Source of the DNA: Symsagittifera roscoffensis
Taxonomy: Eukaryota; Xenacoelomorpha; Acoela; Convolutidae
DNA length: 64,000 nt
Assembly: GCF_963678635.1 (NCBI RefSeq)
Contig: NC_087063.1
Coordinates: 64,153,290 to 64,217,289, forward strand
Direction of reading: 5' to 3'
Each line of letters opens with the position of its first letter. Within the stretch, counting starts at the first letter, position 1. Positions 9,909-22,199 of the stretch are shown here, one piece after another. A model generated the notes under the pieces. That model searched no databases, was not told the origin of the DNA, and saw only the letters and a list, made by a program, of their open reading frames with translations. The position numbers and the translations under genes were made by a program.

Positions 9909-10358
9909 TATTCTGGCCTTTTTTTATAACTCGAATAAAAACGGGAAACATAATCGGTTTAATTCAAGAGAATCAATAAACGGCGAATTTTAGTAATTTT
10001 TATTGCTCGGAATTAGCAACAACATTACACGTATCAAGTTAAAAAGTGGGCTTGTTCATGCCCTGATTTGTGTGAATTTTGTGTTTTTTCACAATGAGTT
10101 CATACTTAGTTCACGCAGTTTAATTAACAGAAACTCAATTGCAAACCAATTTTGAACCGATTAAAATATTAGCATTTTATGTTCTGTCAGGTTCGGCTCA
10201 AATAGGATTCTCAAATGAAACGACTTAGGTGAGAATCGAACCCACGCCGAACTCCCCGGAACGCACTATGTATACGCTGAGCTAAATAGCTGGTATTGCT
10301 AAGCAACTATACTGGCTTTATACTATACTTTCAACTTTAATGCTATGTAGCATTAACA
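9909..10358 (-). repeat. 3' LTR of antisense BEL/Pao element
   Basis: Read on the minus strand it begins TGTTAATGCTACATAGCATT at 10358 and ends ggccagaata at 9909, matching the LTRs at 34995-35456 and 44770-45228. The first bases form a perfect inverted repeat, TTAATGCTA / TAGCATTAA, around a CA centre. The upstream pol frame ends inside this palindrome. The LTR carries the tRNA-like segment listed separately. Confidence 0.9.
10221..10291 (-). promoter_or_regulatory. tRNA-like A-box/B-box segment in the LTR
   Basis: On the minus strand TAGCTCAGCG is followed 42 bases later by GGTTCGATTCTCACC. This gives an A box and B box at the spacing found in tRNA genes, with a 5-bp T-stem (GTGGG/CTCAC) around TTCGATT. 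The acceptor stem does not pair, so it is not a working tRNA gene by inspection. It could be an internal RNA polymerase III promoter. Confidence 0.5.
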
Positions 10359-11613
10359 TCCTCCACCCACGAAGGAGCGAGAACCGGAACGAGCTTAACG
10401 AGCGGCCGAGTGTAGTTTCCGGAAACGGTCCTTAGGTTTGCGGAGCGGGCGGTGTTGTCTTTGCCGTAGTTTAGCGACATTATGCGTGCTAGTGGGTAGT
10501 GGCCCCTAGGGCTAGTGGATTCAACAAACCACACCATATCTCCCGTTTTCAAAGAGTTTTCGGGAGGAGCATGCCACTTAACTCTTTTATTGAGTGTAGG
10601 GACGTAATCACCTAACCATCGATGCCAAATTATGTTTGCGTACAAATGCGCACCGGCATAGCGTTTAGAGTGAGAATAGTTTTCACTCGACCTTAGAGAC
10701 GGAAACGTTAGACTGTGCTGACCTAAGAAGAAATGATTCGGCGTCAAAGCCTCAAGACTATCGGGGTCGTCAGAAACGGAAGTGAGTGGACGGGCGTTTA
10801 GTGAGACTTCAACTAGGCACATGGTTGTGTTCAAAACCTCGTCAGTCAACTTTCTTGACTCTAAGATTGCATAAAACACACGCTTACAACTGCGCACCAT
10901 TCGCTCCCATGCTCCACCTTGATGTGGTGCACTTGGCGGATTATACTTCCACTTAATGTTTTTGTGTACGAGCGACAGTGGAGCTTCTGCGTTCCAATTT
11001 TTGATGCACAGAAGAATCTCTTTTTCGGCTCCTACAAAGTTTGTTCCGTTGTCCGACCAAATTATTGAGGGTGTTCCTCGCCTAGAAATAAAGCGCTCGA
11101 TAGCCATCACTCATGAACTTGTGTCCATGGATGGAACCAACTCAATGTAAATTGCGCGAGTCGTTAAGCAAGTAAATAGAAAACCCCAGCGTTTCTCGGA
11201 AGATCGACGAATGGTTACATGAAATGGTCCAAAATAATCGACGCCGCAGTTCGAGAACGGTGGCTGGTGGTAACCTAGACGCTCCGCGGGAAGGTCAGAC
11301 ATCATTGGAGTAACGGTTTTCGCTTTCTACAGCACACGCAATGTGTTTCAATAGCTCTTAGTGCAGATCTTAAGCGTAGTACAACAAATTGCTGATGAAT
11401 GACGGAACGAAGGCAGTCGACTGACTGATGTTCGTGCTTAATGTGATAAAAACGGAGAAACAATCGGATTAGGCGATGGCGGCTATCCAAAATTTTTGGA
11501 TGGCGAGTTTCGAATGCGGTTGCAGAGAGACGTTGGATACGGCCGGTAGATCTAATTAAACCGTTCGGCCCGATAAAAGGCGAATACGATGATATACGGC
11601 TTGATATTTTCAT
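10343..11613 (-). pseudogene. pol: BEL/Pao pol, integrase part (antisense copy, broken)
   Basis: Three consecutive minus-strand frames (11613-11302, 11305-11111, 11110-10343) carry the C-terminal half of a Pao-type polyprotein. The zinc-binding region has CVCC-type cysteines (THCVCCRKRK). The catalytic core shows the first Asp in CGVDYFGPF, the second in WSDNGTNF and the Glu in HQGGAWERM. The C-terminal domain ends at a stop codon inside the LTR. Frame changes and a TGA between segments show it is not translatable as one protein. Integrase joins the element's cDNA to host DNA. Confidence 0.85.
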
Positions 11614-11641
11614 ATATTATCCAGCTGCAAATTGTTTACTT

Positions 11642-13878
11642 TCAGCTGGGAATTACTCTAACTGCGAAAATTGCAAAATTTTCCTCTGAAATGACAAGTT
11701 CTGCTGGATCATTTATGGCCTTATCTGGTGATCTGAAATGTCTATGCTTAGGTGAGAGTCTCAACATATATGCGACCAGTCGCTTTATCTTGGAGAACGA
11801 GCTATACTCTTCCCAAGGGAAGGCAAAGTCAGTCGAAACTGCAGTGCACTGAAAATTGGAAGAGACCTCTAAACCCTCATTTAGATCGTAGACCGGACCA
11901 TCCAGGCGAATTTTGTCAAGAACTTCCCTATTTGGATTGAAAGGCCAATCAGAAGTTTTCAAAAAGGAAGGGCCGTTTACCCAGCTGCTTTGCCTGAGGG
12001 AATCAGCAGTAATACCTCTAGTTCCGGTGTCAGTGGGGTTGTCTCCACTCAAAATATGGAACCATTGGTCAATTGATGTTGACTCCAGAATCTCGGCTAC
12101 TCGGTTGGCTACAAAGACGGGCCGTTTGCTTGTCGAGCTCAACCACTGAAGGAATGTTGTGCTGTCAGTCCACATGAACACTTTGGAAACACTCAGTGTC
12201 ATAGCTTTCTCGCTATCATCCTTTAGGCGACTAGCATGAAGCGCAGCCTGAAGCTCCAACTTCGGAATTGATAGCATATTCATCGGGGCTACTCTTGCTT
12301 TACCGAAGACAAACGCTAGTTGAAATTTGGAATAGGCGTTTTTCTGAGCTCGAAGGAATGCTACAGAACAGAAAATGTCCAATGAGCTATCACCGAACAT
12401 GTGCAGCTCAACCTCATCTACTGGGAAGTCAAAATAGCAACGAGGTATTTTGAGCTGCCCTAAAATTGGCAAGCCAGAGTGCCATTCAGTGAATCTGCGG
12501 CACAACTCAATTGGCAGTGGGTCGTCCCACTGTTGACCTTTCAATCTCCAGATATCTTTCAGTAGCAAACGTGCGCGTACGGTATACGGGGCGACAAGAC
12601 CTATGGGGTCGAACACTGAGGACACAAAACTAAGGACCGATCGCTGCGTAACAGAGTCTTTGAGTTCGCGTTTGACCCCTCTGCTCACAACCAACGTATC
12701 GGTGACGTTGTCCCATTTGAGACCGAGAACATGCGATGCGGTTTCCGGATTAATCGCAGCGGTAATAATTTCGTTACTGTTGTTAGCGCTAGTCTTAGGG
12801 GGGTTTAGTTTCGAAGACAAATTGGGAATGTTGCTAATAAATTTTGTAAGATCAAACCCACCCAACTTAAGCAGTTCAACTAAACTGCAACTTAACATTA
12901 AAGCAGTTTCTGGGTTTTTTACAGACCCAAGGTAGCCATCCATGTAAAAGTTGTTTAGCACGGCGTAAGCGGCATCGGGGTAACGATCTTGGTTATCGAC
13001 GGCTGCTCGGCGAAGAGCATAGTTAGCACATGTCGGAGAATCTTTCGCTCCAATTATATGCCTTGTATATTGAAATACACTCACATCTGATGTGGGGTCC
13101 TCCCGCCACAAAAACGCAAGGAACGTTGATTGCTTTCTGGTAAGCCGACCTCCATTAACATGCCTTCGATATCTGCGGAAATTGCGTATTTGCGCTCTCG
13201 GAAGCGCATTAAACTGAATAAAAGGTTCTGAAGCAGATCGGGGCCGACGAGAAGGGAGTTATTCAGTGAATTGCAGTGAAACCTAGAAGCACCGTTTGAA
13301 ACGCGCCGAACTTTGCCGGGTTTGTTCGGATTTAAAACTGGGTGGTGCGGTACGTACCATTCTCGGTCTGAACGGTTTTTTGAGTCGTGAGGGCTAACCG
13401 GGACTACGTAACCCTTCTCAACATCACTTCGGATATCTGATGCGTATTGAGTTTTCAGGTTTAAATCTTTCTCTAGACGCTTTTCAAGAGACTTAAACTG
13501 GACCAACGAAGCGTAAAAGTTATCGGGAAGATGAATGTTGTCATCAGCCCAGAGCATTCCGACAACATAACGGCTGCCATCATGAATCGTGGTAGATTCA
13601 AGAATTTTTTGTGCACGTTTATCAGCTGAGGAACGGGGATCAGCTTGTTTAATTGTGCCATACGGCTCTAGCTCGTACCATTTCTTCACTTGGTCAGCAA
13701 GTGCTACGTCTTCAAAATTGCACTTGAAAGTGGTGGCTCGAACACCAATTGGTGATGGAAGTGGGCCACTGAGAACCCAGCCAATGGGCACACGGACAGC
13801 GACAGGAGTGTTTTGATTTCGTCCTTGGAAGTATTCGAGAGGCTTGATTGCATGAAAGACATCCTGCTCTAATATCAT
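11642..13878 (-). pseudogene. pol: BEL/Pao pol, reverse transcriptase and RNase H part (antisense copy, broken)
   Basis: Minus-strand frames 13878-13081 and 13111-11642 cover RT and RNase H. Recognisable landmarks are DREWYVPHHPV, ISADIEGM, YTRHIIGAKDSPTCANYALRR, then DPIGLVAPYTVRARLLL and the RNase H region (MFGDSSLD, IPKLELQAAL, WTDSTTFLQWL). The catalytic YMDD box reads YMDG here, so one metal-binding Asp is lost. The two frames are joined across a run of five T residues (13113-13117), where one base is missing relative to the expected frame. The start of the RT frame is fused to gag by an internal deletion. Confidence 0.88.
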
Positions 13879-15400
13879 CTCAACGTTGGAATAGTTGTAG
13901 ACATAAGTTCATGTGCCTCAGCCTTGTCGTGGAGCCAATCATTAAAGTCTAAAACGGTTGGCTGTCTCCAACATTTCTTTACAGAGTGGAGAGACCATGA
14001 CTCTTTCATATTTAGAGGCAATTTTGAAATAACTTGATTCAAAACGGATGTACTCTTCAAGTCGTACTCATATCCTAACGATTTTAAAACGGCGACAATA
14101 CTGGATATACAGGAAGCGAAACTGATAATGCTTTTTGAATTGGGCATTTTGAGAGGTTGAAAATTCGAAAACTTTTCAAGATGAGTTGCCACAATCGTCT
14201 GTGGTTGTCCAAATTTCCTCTCTAGAGTTTTCAAAGCGTCCTTGTAGAATATTCCACTGTAAGCGAGTTCAGCAATTGCATTCTTCGTTTGACATCATCA
14301 CTTAAAACTTTTGCATATATTGCACTTCTGAACTGACCAAACCATTCAGGCCACTGCAATGGGTTTCCGTCGAAAGAAGACATTTTCCATTCAGGCAAGG
14401 GACCTTTCTTGCTCAGTGTCAAGATTTCAGCTAGATCTTGATTTGTGACTAGTTTACTGCCCGAGGACGTAACTGGGCCATATTGTTTGTTCTCATTTGT
14501 AAGAGGCGCCATCAGCGGTTTTGAATAAATAGCGGCGTCTAAAGCTTTAGGATCACCGACATAAAAAAGTGTTCCTCCGCTAGAGAACGGTTGAACATTC
14601 GATGGCTGTGTGACATAATATGAGTTAGGGGAGAAGGTGACTGTTGGAGGATTGAGAGGACCAACGTTAGTTGGTAAAAGCGGTTGGTACACAAAATTTG
14701 CGGAATTACTTGGGAAAAAGGTGTGTTGAGCAATGGGCATTGAGCTCGTCGGGATATTAGAATGATGAAAACTACTCTTCATCAAAGGGTTGTAGTTGCA
14801 TAGGTTGGTCAAAAGTAGCTGTTCCTGTGGCTCATACGTACTGTTTACATTTGAATTTGGCAAGCTGACACTTGTTATTGATGTATGAGGGACGTTAACA
14901 CTCTGTGAGTTTATACACGTGGTTTCGAAATAATTAGCAAATGGATGAGAGTTTTTAATCATCGTCAGATTTCTACTGAAAGGCGGTTCAACACTTGAAA
15001 ATGACAAGAACTCGGAAGTTGGTTCCAGATTGACACTTTGGACTGGCACCACGGGCTGAACTGGGTTGGGAATTGAGTGTTCACCCAACTTCTTGTCCCG
15101 TCTTCCTCCGTTTGGTTCTCCTGACCGGCCATTGCCAGTTTCGATCTGCTACGACAAAATTCACAAATTTCAGAGGCGTCTTCCAGATATTCAGCCTCTT
15201 CGATAGTTGCTTCAGCTAGCTTTTGACGGCTTTACTCTACAACCACATCAAGACCAATTTGACCCTTCATCGACTGAATCTGGGTCTCTTGCTTTTTCAA
15301 ACGAAGCTTAGCCTCTACTTGGCGCTCAACTTCCTCAAGTCTAATTTTTGCAAAGGCTGCCTCTCTTCGATGCTCACTCGAATTTTATAAATAATTCTAA
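13875..15400 (-). pseudogene. gag: BEL/Pao gag, internally deleted (antisense copy)
   Basis: Frames 15088-14231 and 14234-13875, with upstream remnants to about 15400, match the gag of the sense copy at 37451-39500. They include the BEL-type gag core (DGNPLQWPEWFGQF, TLERKFGQPQTIVA). Against that copy it lacks about 150 N-terminal residues. The stretch between AEAHELM and the pol start, with the zinc knuckle and protease, is also gone, a deletion of about 0.83 kb. It cannot support particle formation on its own. Confidence 0.85.
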
Positions 15401-15693
15401 ATGACATTCAGGTTTTCGATTCAGGAAAAGATTTATAATGCCTAACAAATGTTAAATATTCTTCGACTGTTGTCATTATTGAAATCTTATGCTTATCTGC
15501 TTTTCTTTTCCTTGAACTTGGTCGACGATTTTTAACTTTTTTGATAAGTTCGGACAAATTGGGGAAATAACGTCGAATGATTTTCAAATGTTTTTTTTTT
15601 AAAACGCCGGAGGATGAATTAATTTAAGCTTACGAAATAGTTCTTTGTTGCTAGCTTTTCTTTTTGAGATAAAACGTTTGGTCACATTAATGG

Positions 15694-16071
15694 TTAATAT
15701 TCCTGTTTCAACCAAACGTCTATAAATATTGGGGTATTTTTACGGTGTACGTAAATAATGGCTGATATTTTGTTTTTATATTCTTTTAAAATTTTAATCA
15801 GACTCTCTGGTGTAAGTGGGTTATCGTTGTTTGATCTATGCTTGCTCAATGAATTATTTATAACATCAAGCCAAATTATAAATTTTTTCTCTATCATACA
15901 TTTGGGGGAATTGCTTAGAAGATATTGAACAGTCTTTTGCCGGTTATTTGCATTCAAATTAAAGCTTAAAACTGGAACTGCTTTAAAAGTGTCGTTGAGG
16001 CGTTTTTGTAGAGTTAATGGTAATGTATTTACGGAGTGATGGAGAGAAATCACAGCAATGATGAACACCAT
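15694..16071 (-). pseudogene. BEL/Pao extra ORF upstream of gag (ORF0), antisense copy
   Basis: From ATG at 16071 the frame starts MVFIIAVISLHHSVN, a short hydrophobic N terminus that could be a signal peptide or anchor. It continues through SFNLNANNRQKTVQYLLSN, SPKCMIEK and INNSLSKHRSNNDNPL, the same as the sense copy at 36597. An indel near 15735 shifts the frame, so the protein ends early in KQEY. I do not recognise the family. Keeping this frame over about 120 codons in two copies, in a region where both elements otherwise carry indels, suggests that it was once selected. Confidence 0.65.
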
Positions 16072-16109
16072 TGATAGTGATAAGCGATACGGTTGTTTTA
16101 ATGGCAATC

Positions 16110-17314
16110 AATTTAAGGAGTCTGTTGATGTAAAGTCGACACATAGAAATGAAAAAAAAAATTATCACGATAAGAACTTTAAGAACCCTTAGCTGAGGGT
16201 TCGCGTAAGCTAAGTTAGCGCGTACCTTAGCTAAGTTAACGCGTACGGTTTGTTGGTTAAACTCAACGACGTTACGGCGAATCGGTACTAGTAACGGTCG
16301 CGGCGGTATGCGGCCGAAAACGGGGCAAGCCGAGCACTGGAGGAAACCGAGGTAGGGATTCACTCAAAAAACTTGCTCGACACGATTGACGGTTAAAATG
16401 GTTGAACGGGCGAGACGAAAACGGTGTTTTCCAATTTTGCTCTAATTTCGGGCGAAAAAAAAATTTTTTTTTGTCAGTGAAAGTTTTGGGAAAAGTTGGT
16501 ATAAACTTTTTTTTTCGAGAATTTTTTTTTTGAAAAACTGCGAAAATTTTTTGGAAATTTTTCTGGATTTTTTTCTCAAAATTTTTTGGATTTGAGACTA
16601 TCCTGGGGTAATAGGGTATTGGGTATGAACTAGGATTAGGTATCTAGTACGGATTTTAATCGGTTTGCAATTAACAACATCGTATGTAATTTTACAGCAA
16701 AATTTGAAATCTAGTAAATCCAGATAATGACAAAAAAACTATGAATCATAGCACTCATAGGCCAGGTTATAGCATAATTGAGTTGAGAAACGGACAAAAC
16801 AAAAAAAAAGGATCGGTCTTACAAGTTTCTTGTCGGGACGAAAAGTTGATCGGATTGTAGACCAAAATCCACAAAATTTCGGGTGTTGCCGAGAACTTTT
16901 TGGGTTTTGGTTTTTGGAGTTGTCGGCCCTCTGCGTCGTCGGCCAATCAAGCTTTTTCTTTTAAATTTCGGTCCAGAACATTTTTGGTTTCGTTAATCGT
17001 CCAAAAATATCCTTGGGTCCTTGGTTTTGGTATCCGTCTTTTCGGTTGGCTTTCGTTCCAGTTGTCGCTCATCAGCACTTCAGAATCAGAGTTTGTAATT
17101 GTCTTCACAAGTTCAGATTAGAACTTGGCAATTGTCTCAAGCTAGAATGCGGAAGAAAGCTCCAAACAACATAAATTGCGACCAGATTTTTCCCCTCGTT
17201 GATGCAGTAGGTTGTTCGTCTTTTTCCGATGAGGTACTACAAAAATCCTTGGCGGTACTACTTTCCTCAATCGATGGATGCTTTGGTTGGATCATATAAC
17301 CGAAATTGTCTGAT
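16110..17314 (-). other. Untranslated leader of the antisense BEL/Pao element
   Basis: The region between ORF0 and the primer binding site has no convincing gene. It holds AT-rich runs and a 60-residue open frame next to the binding site. The half nearest ORF0 aligns with 35780-36560 of the sense copy (gattttggtctacaatccgat is shared). The half nearest the LTR does not align with its counterpart. Confidence 0.5.
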
Positions 17315-17333
17315 ATCCCGAGTCGCGGCACCA
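17315..17333 (-). other. BEL/Pao primer binding site (antisense copy)
   Basis: TGGTGCCGCGACTCGGGAT starts three bases inside the 5' LTR and is complementary to a tRNA 3' end finishing in CCA. The same 16-base core occurs at 35460-35475. Which tRNA primes it was not determined. Confidence 0.8.
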
Positions 17334-17336
17334 AAA

Positions 17337-17518
17337 TATTTTGGCCTTTTTTATAACTCGAATAAAAACAGGAAACAGAATCGATTTAATTCAAGAGAAT
17401 CAATAAACGGCGAATTTTAGTAATTTTTATTGCTCGGAATTACCAACAACATTACACGTATCAAGTTAAAAAGTGGGCTTGTTCATGCCCTGATTTGTGT
17501 GATTTTTGTGTTTCTTCA
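17337..17518 (-). repeat. Truncated 5' LTR of antisense BEL/Pao element
   Basis: Only the last 182 bases of the LTR are present. Alignment with the other LTRs stops at about 17518, in the gtgtttcttca sequence. About 275 bp, including the TG end and the tRNA-like segment, are missing, so no target duplication can be checked on this side. Confidence 0.85.
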
Positions 17519-17940
17519 AAAAGTGGGGGTAGTGAAACTGGAAAAAAGACACCACTTTTATTATTAAACCCGTAATTTTGGGGTTTAAAGACCCAACCCT
17601 TTGGCTCTCTCCAGTTCTTCCTTTAGTTTTTCGGAAAATTATTACATAAATACATATTTAAAATGACTTTTCATGTTAGAAAAAGCATTGAACCATTATG
17701 GGTTTTATTATTAAACCCGTAGTTTCAGATATGGGCTGTTTTTCCAGTCCCCCTCGCAAAATTCCAAATTATAGTTGTTCAAAAGATGTTCACACGGCAT
17801 CTTGCATGTAAAAAAATGTTGTAGAAATTGTTCACCTGTTCACGCTGACACATTAAAATTCATTTTATGGAAGGAAAAGTCATTTTAAAATGACTTTCGT
17901 TTATTGAATTTCAGAAAAAATTACAGAGGGTGACTGCAAA
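17519..17940. mobile_element. Family-3 MITE pieces right of the BEL element
   Basis: 17519-17555 is the right arm of the MITE split by the BEL element. From about 17600 and about 17727, further family-3 fragments appear (ggctctctccagttcttcc; gggctgtttttccagtccccc with the ttcacacggcatcttgcatg body). A short direct repeat, tattattaaacccgtaattt / tattattaaacccgtagttt, flanks the middle piece. Confidence 0.5.
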
Positions 17941-18273
17941 AATACCCACATTTGACAGGGTAGTTACCCGGTCAAACCTGAGTTTGCGGGTGCAGTTAAA
18001 AAGTGGTATACATTTTCTCTGATAAACGGCTATGCCCTAATATTTGAAGAAGAATAGTCTTGGACATATAAACAGTCAGTTTTTTAATCGGACCAGTTTT
18101 CGGAAACTTTTCTCAAAAATTACCTTGCCAAATATGTGTTTAAGGATTCGATCGAAAAAACGCTTTGATAGTGAAGAAAATCATAATGGCCAGGGATAAT
18201 AACCAAGCTGTGAACTCTTTCATGTTTTGTGAAATTTTTGATGTAGCTCAGAAACTATTCCAGGAAATATGGA

Positions 18274-19195
18274 CTAAGATTCAATAGGGACAACAAGTAT
18301 CAGGATTTCATATTTGGAATAGTTGAGTTTTTCAAGAAAGTTTTCGGTTTTTGCAAAAAAAAAACTATTGCCATATCTGAGAGTATAGGGTGCAATCGAA
18401 TTATCAAATAGATATTGTTTTTCCTTCTTAAGACGATTCTTCCAATTATGGTGAAGCCTCCTTTTTTGTTCGTAGTTTTTCTTAAAAACCAACCTGTTTT
18501 GTCTAAATTTAAGTTTTCAATAAAAAAAGCGCAAGGAAATTTCTCTGGATGGCGACTTCTCCTCAATTATTTGTTGAACTTTCAAAATTTGGAGGTTTGT
18601 TCATTGCAAAAATTATGTGGTTCTCTCAAAAACTTAGTGTGCTCCAAAAAATTTGAAAAAAAAACTTAAAAGAAAAATCACTGCATCCTTTGGGCGTCAA
18701 TCAAAAAGATCTAGGCCATACAAACTGTCTTATTTGCCACATCTAATATTTTTTTGAACTGTTTTCAAGCTCACAAAATTTTAGAATATTATAAGATATT
18801 GGTAATAATTATATCATATTGTGAAGCCCGAAAGAACGCCTTTAGACAAAATGGTCCGTTTTCAAGCGTCTTTGAGCGGTTTTGATTTCAATTGCTGTTT
18901 GATTCATTTCAAACTCAAAACTTATACTACTTCTGTTTTTTTAAGCCCTAGTTTTTGTTTCGACAGTGTTCATAGTAAGTGTATTGCTCTTCAGCTATTT
19001 ACTAGTCTCGTCCAAAGCTTTTTGGCGCTCTTTTTGAACCAAGTTTCCTGGAGTGGTAGGTAAATTTGCAGTATCTTTGGAATACAAAATTGTCTTTGTA
19101 TCATTTTGTTCAGGATCTAGAACTTTTACAAAAACAAGGAAGAGGAGTGGACATAGCAGAGACCCTTGCGGGACACCAAGTTTACGTTCCTTCAT
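18274..19195 (-). pseudogene. Decayed LINE, reverse transcriptase end
   Basis: The minus frame 19195-18995 reads LGVPQGSLLCPLLFLVFVK and then LYSKDTANL. This is the non-LTR RT pattern GVPQGS...LLF and the position of the FADD box, now YSKD. Upstream on the same strand lie endonuclease remnants (20235-20700), in the order expected for a LINE. Frames between are full of stops. The 3' end was not located; open frames to 18274 may belong to it. Confidence 0.65.
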
Positions 19196-20234
19196 TTTGA
19201 AGTTTTTTTATTCACTTTTGTGTACTGTTTCCTGTTTTTTAGATATCATTTCAACATATCAAACACGGGACCTTTCAGGCCATATGAGAAAAAGTTTTGA
19301 ATTGATAATTCATGATCAACAGTGTCAAAAGCTTTTTAGATCCAAAATATACATTGCGGGGTAGTATTTTGTTTCTACCGAACGGAATTTATTAGTTCAA
19401 TTATTGTCACATTTGCATCTAAGGTGCTTTTTTTTTGCTCTGAGTCCAAATTGGTTATTTTTTAAAAACTTCATAATTTTGCAGGAAGCTCATAATTCTG
19501 TCAAAAACAAATTTTTTAAAGCAGTTTTCCAAGTGCAGGAAGCAAAATGGGTCTATATATTTGTGGCTGAGATTGACATCCTCCTTTGTAAAATGAATGA
19601 TTTTTGCGAACGCTAAATTAAGGCATTCAAGAAAATCGTTTTCATCAAAAACTTTTTGAAACAACTACGTAAGTGTCCGGACAATGGATGGCGTAAGCCT
19701 TTTTAGACAATTATAGTTCAATTCAAGGCAGTCTGTACTACATTAGGGTTTCAAGTCAGTCAGCAATTTTTCATCCTCTTTTGCTTCAATGGCAGCAAGA
19801 CCTTTGTTTTGTTTCATTGTAAATAAATTTTCCTTGTTTCCCATTTTCTTAGCAAAAGATTCACCTACTGTTGAGAAAAATCATTCAAATTATCCACTTT
19901 TGATTCATCTATCTCATTCCGATTTTTTTAATAGATTCGTTGCCAGTCAACTCATTGAAAACTATAAAAAATGCTCTGTTTCTTTTTTATTTGGTGTTTC
20001 AACCTTTTTGTTTTGTTCTTCAAAATTATCTCTGTTTTCACTGGAGTTAGCCTTCAACGAAATTTAACTTAGTGCATTTTTTTTGTAGCAGCATTTTTGG
20101 TTCGGTTATCAATCCAAGATCGTTGATTAGCTGTTTTCTCAGGGAGAAACTCAATAAGCTTACTTGTCAAGATAATCTGAAACTGTTTGACTGCAGTTTC
20201 GCAATAAACTGAAAACACTCTTTGTTAAGACACT
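19196..20234 (-). pseudogene. Decayed LINE, region between endonuclease and RT
   Basis: This is the connecting part of the same LINE, heavily interrupted on the minus strand. No motif is clear enough to place on its own. It is assigned from its position between the endonuclease and RT signatures. Confidence 0.45.
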
Positions 20235-21042
20235 TCAGTTCCTCTCCCACACTTTTATTGAGATCCATTGCGAATGAAGGTATTCAAGTTTTTTCCTAAT
20301 TATTTTCTTAAACTGGTTCAGTCCAATTAATTTGGTTTTGTTTTTAGTGCTTAAAGCTACCGTCTGATGGTCACTTTTTGCTGATTTCATGACACTTGTG
20401 TGTCTTTCCTCGTTTGAAGAAAACAAACAAGTCTGCAACGCGTTTGGATCTAGTTTCCACCCATTTCGGGGTTGATGTCTTAATTTAATTTGTAGCCCAA
20501 TAAATCATTTGAGAGTCGTAACCATTTTTTGATGAATCTTTATAACTTATATTGAAATCACCACAAACTTTTTCTACAGCCGATGGGGACATAAAAACGT
20601 TTTCCAGGTGAGACCGTAGGACATCTAAAGGCTTTTTATTGATTGCAAACGCATGTTAAGTAAGTCTCCGAAGAGTCAGGTAAAAAAATTAATGGTAATG
20701 GCTTGAATATTGTTGTTGTTTGTTTTAGGGATAGTTTCATGGCTTAAGTCTTCACTTAGGAACCACACCATCTCCCTTTTTTATTCCTAAGCAATCAATA
20801 ATTTTATGATAAACTTGTTTTGAGAACCTGAGTTCAGCCTCAGATAGGGGCAGACGCTCACTTGTGTATATGTACTTTTGATTTCTCGTAGTCAATATAT
20901 GGCGTATTTTACGACGAGCATGAAACACTTCATCTATATCTGCAAAGTATATGAAATTACGTATTACACTCGGTAACATATCTTCAATAGCTGTGCCAGC
21001 CAAAATGTGAAATGCTTCATTCCTATCGTCAGATATTTTCAA
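20235..21042 (-). pseudogene. Decayed LINE, endonuclease domain and upstream ORF
   Basis: On the minus strand CGDFNISYKDSSKNG (about 20550-20590) matches the GDFN box of AP-type LINE endonucleases. SVMKSAKSDHQTV (about 20355-20395) matches the closing SDH box. A further frame, 21042-20752, lies upstream. It is interrupted by stops, so it is an old copy. It lies in intron 2 of the host gene in antisense orientation. Confidence 0.68.
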
Positions 21043-22199
21043 TCAAAATATCGTTTGAAAAATCCCAATGTTTCACCCGTAAATCATGAACATTTCTCGC
21101 GCCGATAGGTTGGTTCATTACCACCAAACAATCTTCACTGAACAGCGCTATTGCGCTCGCAGTCGATCATCCAAGTTAGTCTGATTTTTGTTTAAAATTT
21201 TCAAGTTTTTGCCCTTGTTCAATTCTAAGAGCTCTAAGATTTTTTCATCACTCGCTTTTTTTAATCTCTGAAATACTTCTCATGGCCTTCTTTAGTTGAG
21301 GCTCCACTTTCGTTAGAAAGGTCCATTAGGTTCGTCAAGACATAGTAAGTTTATAATAAAAAAAGGTAAAAAGAAATCACGCTTGAACTGAAAAAATATT
21401 TTGTCTTTTTAAAAAAATTTTATCGACGAGGCTCTTTTTCCTTTCTCCCACCTGCTAATTTTTACTTTTAAATTTTGTTTACATCATCCAAATGTTACGA
21501 AAAGTGGAATGCGAATTAATTAGGTGATGACAAACATTTTTGGTCTTCAATCCTAATCTTTTAGAAAACCCTCGTTACACCAGAAAATGATGCTTATGGG
21601 AGGTGGGGGAAAAGAAAAATCTTAAACTCTTAGAAAATAGATGTTGCAGTTGATATAAAGCAAATTTTCAACGATTTTTCCAGTTCTTCGGTTTGCTGTT
21701 TGAGCTGTGAAAATTGCTAATAGGGAAAAATTAAACTGAGAATTTATTGTTCTTCTTGACTTAAAAACCATCTCTAAATCAGCACTGAATCAGCTCTAAC
21801 ATTTGCTCTATCGTCAAAAAAATGATTTCATTGCCAATTCATCGACAAAGTTTTAGGGTTTTCTAGCTATGAATCAGTGCTAATTCAAAGCTGAGTTTTG
21901 CTAGTATGGTTTATTATTTAGCGATAAATTATTAATGGCAATGATTTTTTTTATTACATCTCCATCGCTAATTTACAATGATAATTCAACCGGGGGTTTA
22001 TATTTTAGTTATTAGACTGGGGGCATCGATAATCAACTCCACGGGGTATTCTTGTTCACTTTTTTTGTAACATCAATTTAGTTCATATGGATCAACTTAT
22101 TAGCCAAAGCCTATGATTACACAAAACTTGTCCTGTCCTTTTTTCAAAGCATAAATGAGTATAGCATACTAAAATTTTGCATGTTTTGTTTCTTTTCAG
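21043..22199 (+). other. Last part of intron 2 with a family-2 MITE (about 21430-21620)
   Basis: The MITE begins ggctctttttcctttctccc at 21430 and ends near gggaggtgggggaaaag. The rest is AT-rich with no gene. The intron ends in a pyrimidine-rich tract and TTTTCAG at 22199. Confidence 0.55.

Noticed and set aside
10221-10291. A genuine tRNA gene in the BEL LTR
   Set aside because: A and B boxes and T-arm are present, but the acceptor stem does not pair and the anticodon arm is poor. Kept only as a tRNA-like promoter.
11589-12935. Plus-strand frames opposite the antisense BEL pol (for example 12603-12935)
   Set aside because: Shadows of pol; the minus-strand frames carry the RT and RNase H motifs.
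15983-16363. 126-residue minus-strand frame overlapping ORF0 with a hydrophobic stretch
   Set aside because: The equivalent frame is not kept in the sense copy, where the ORF0 frame is.
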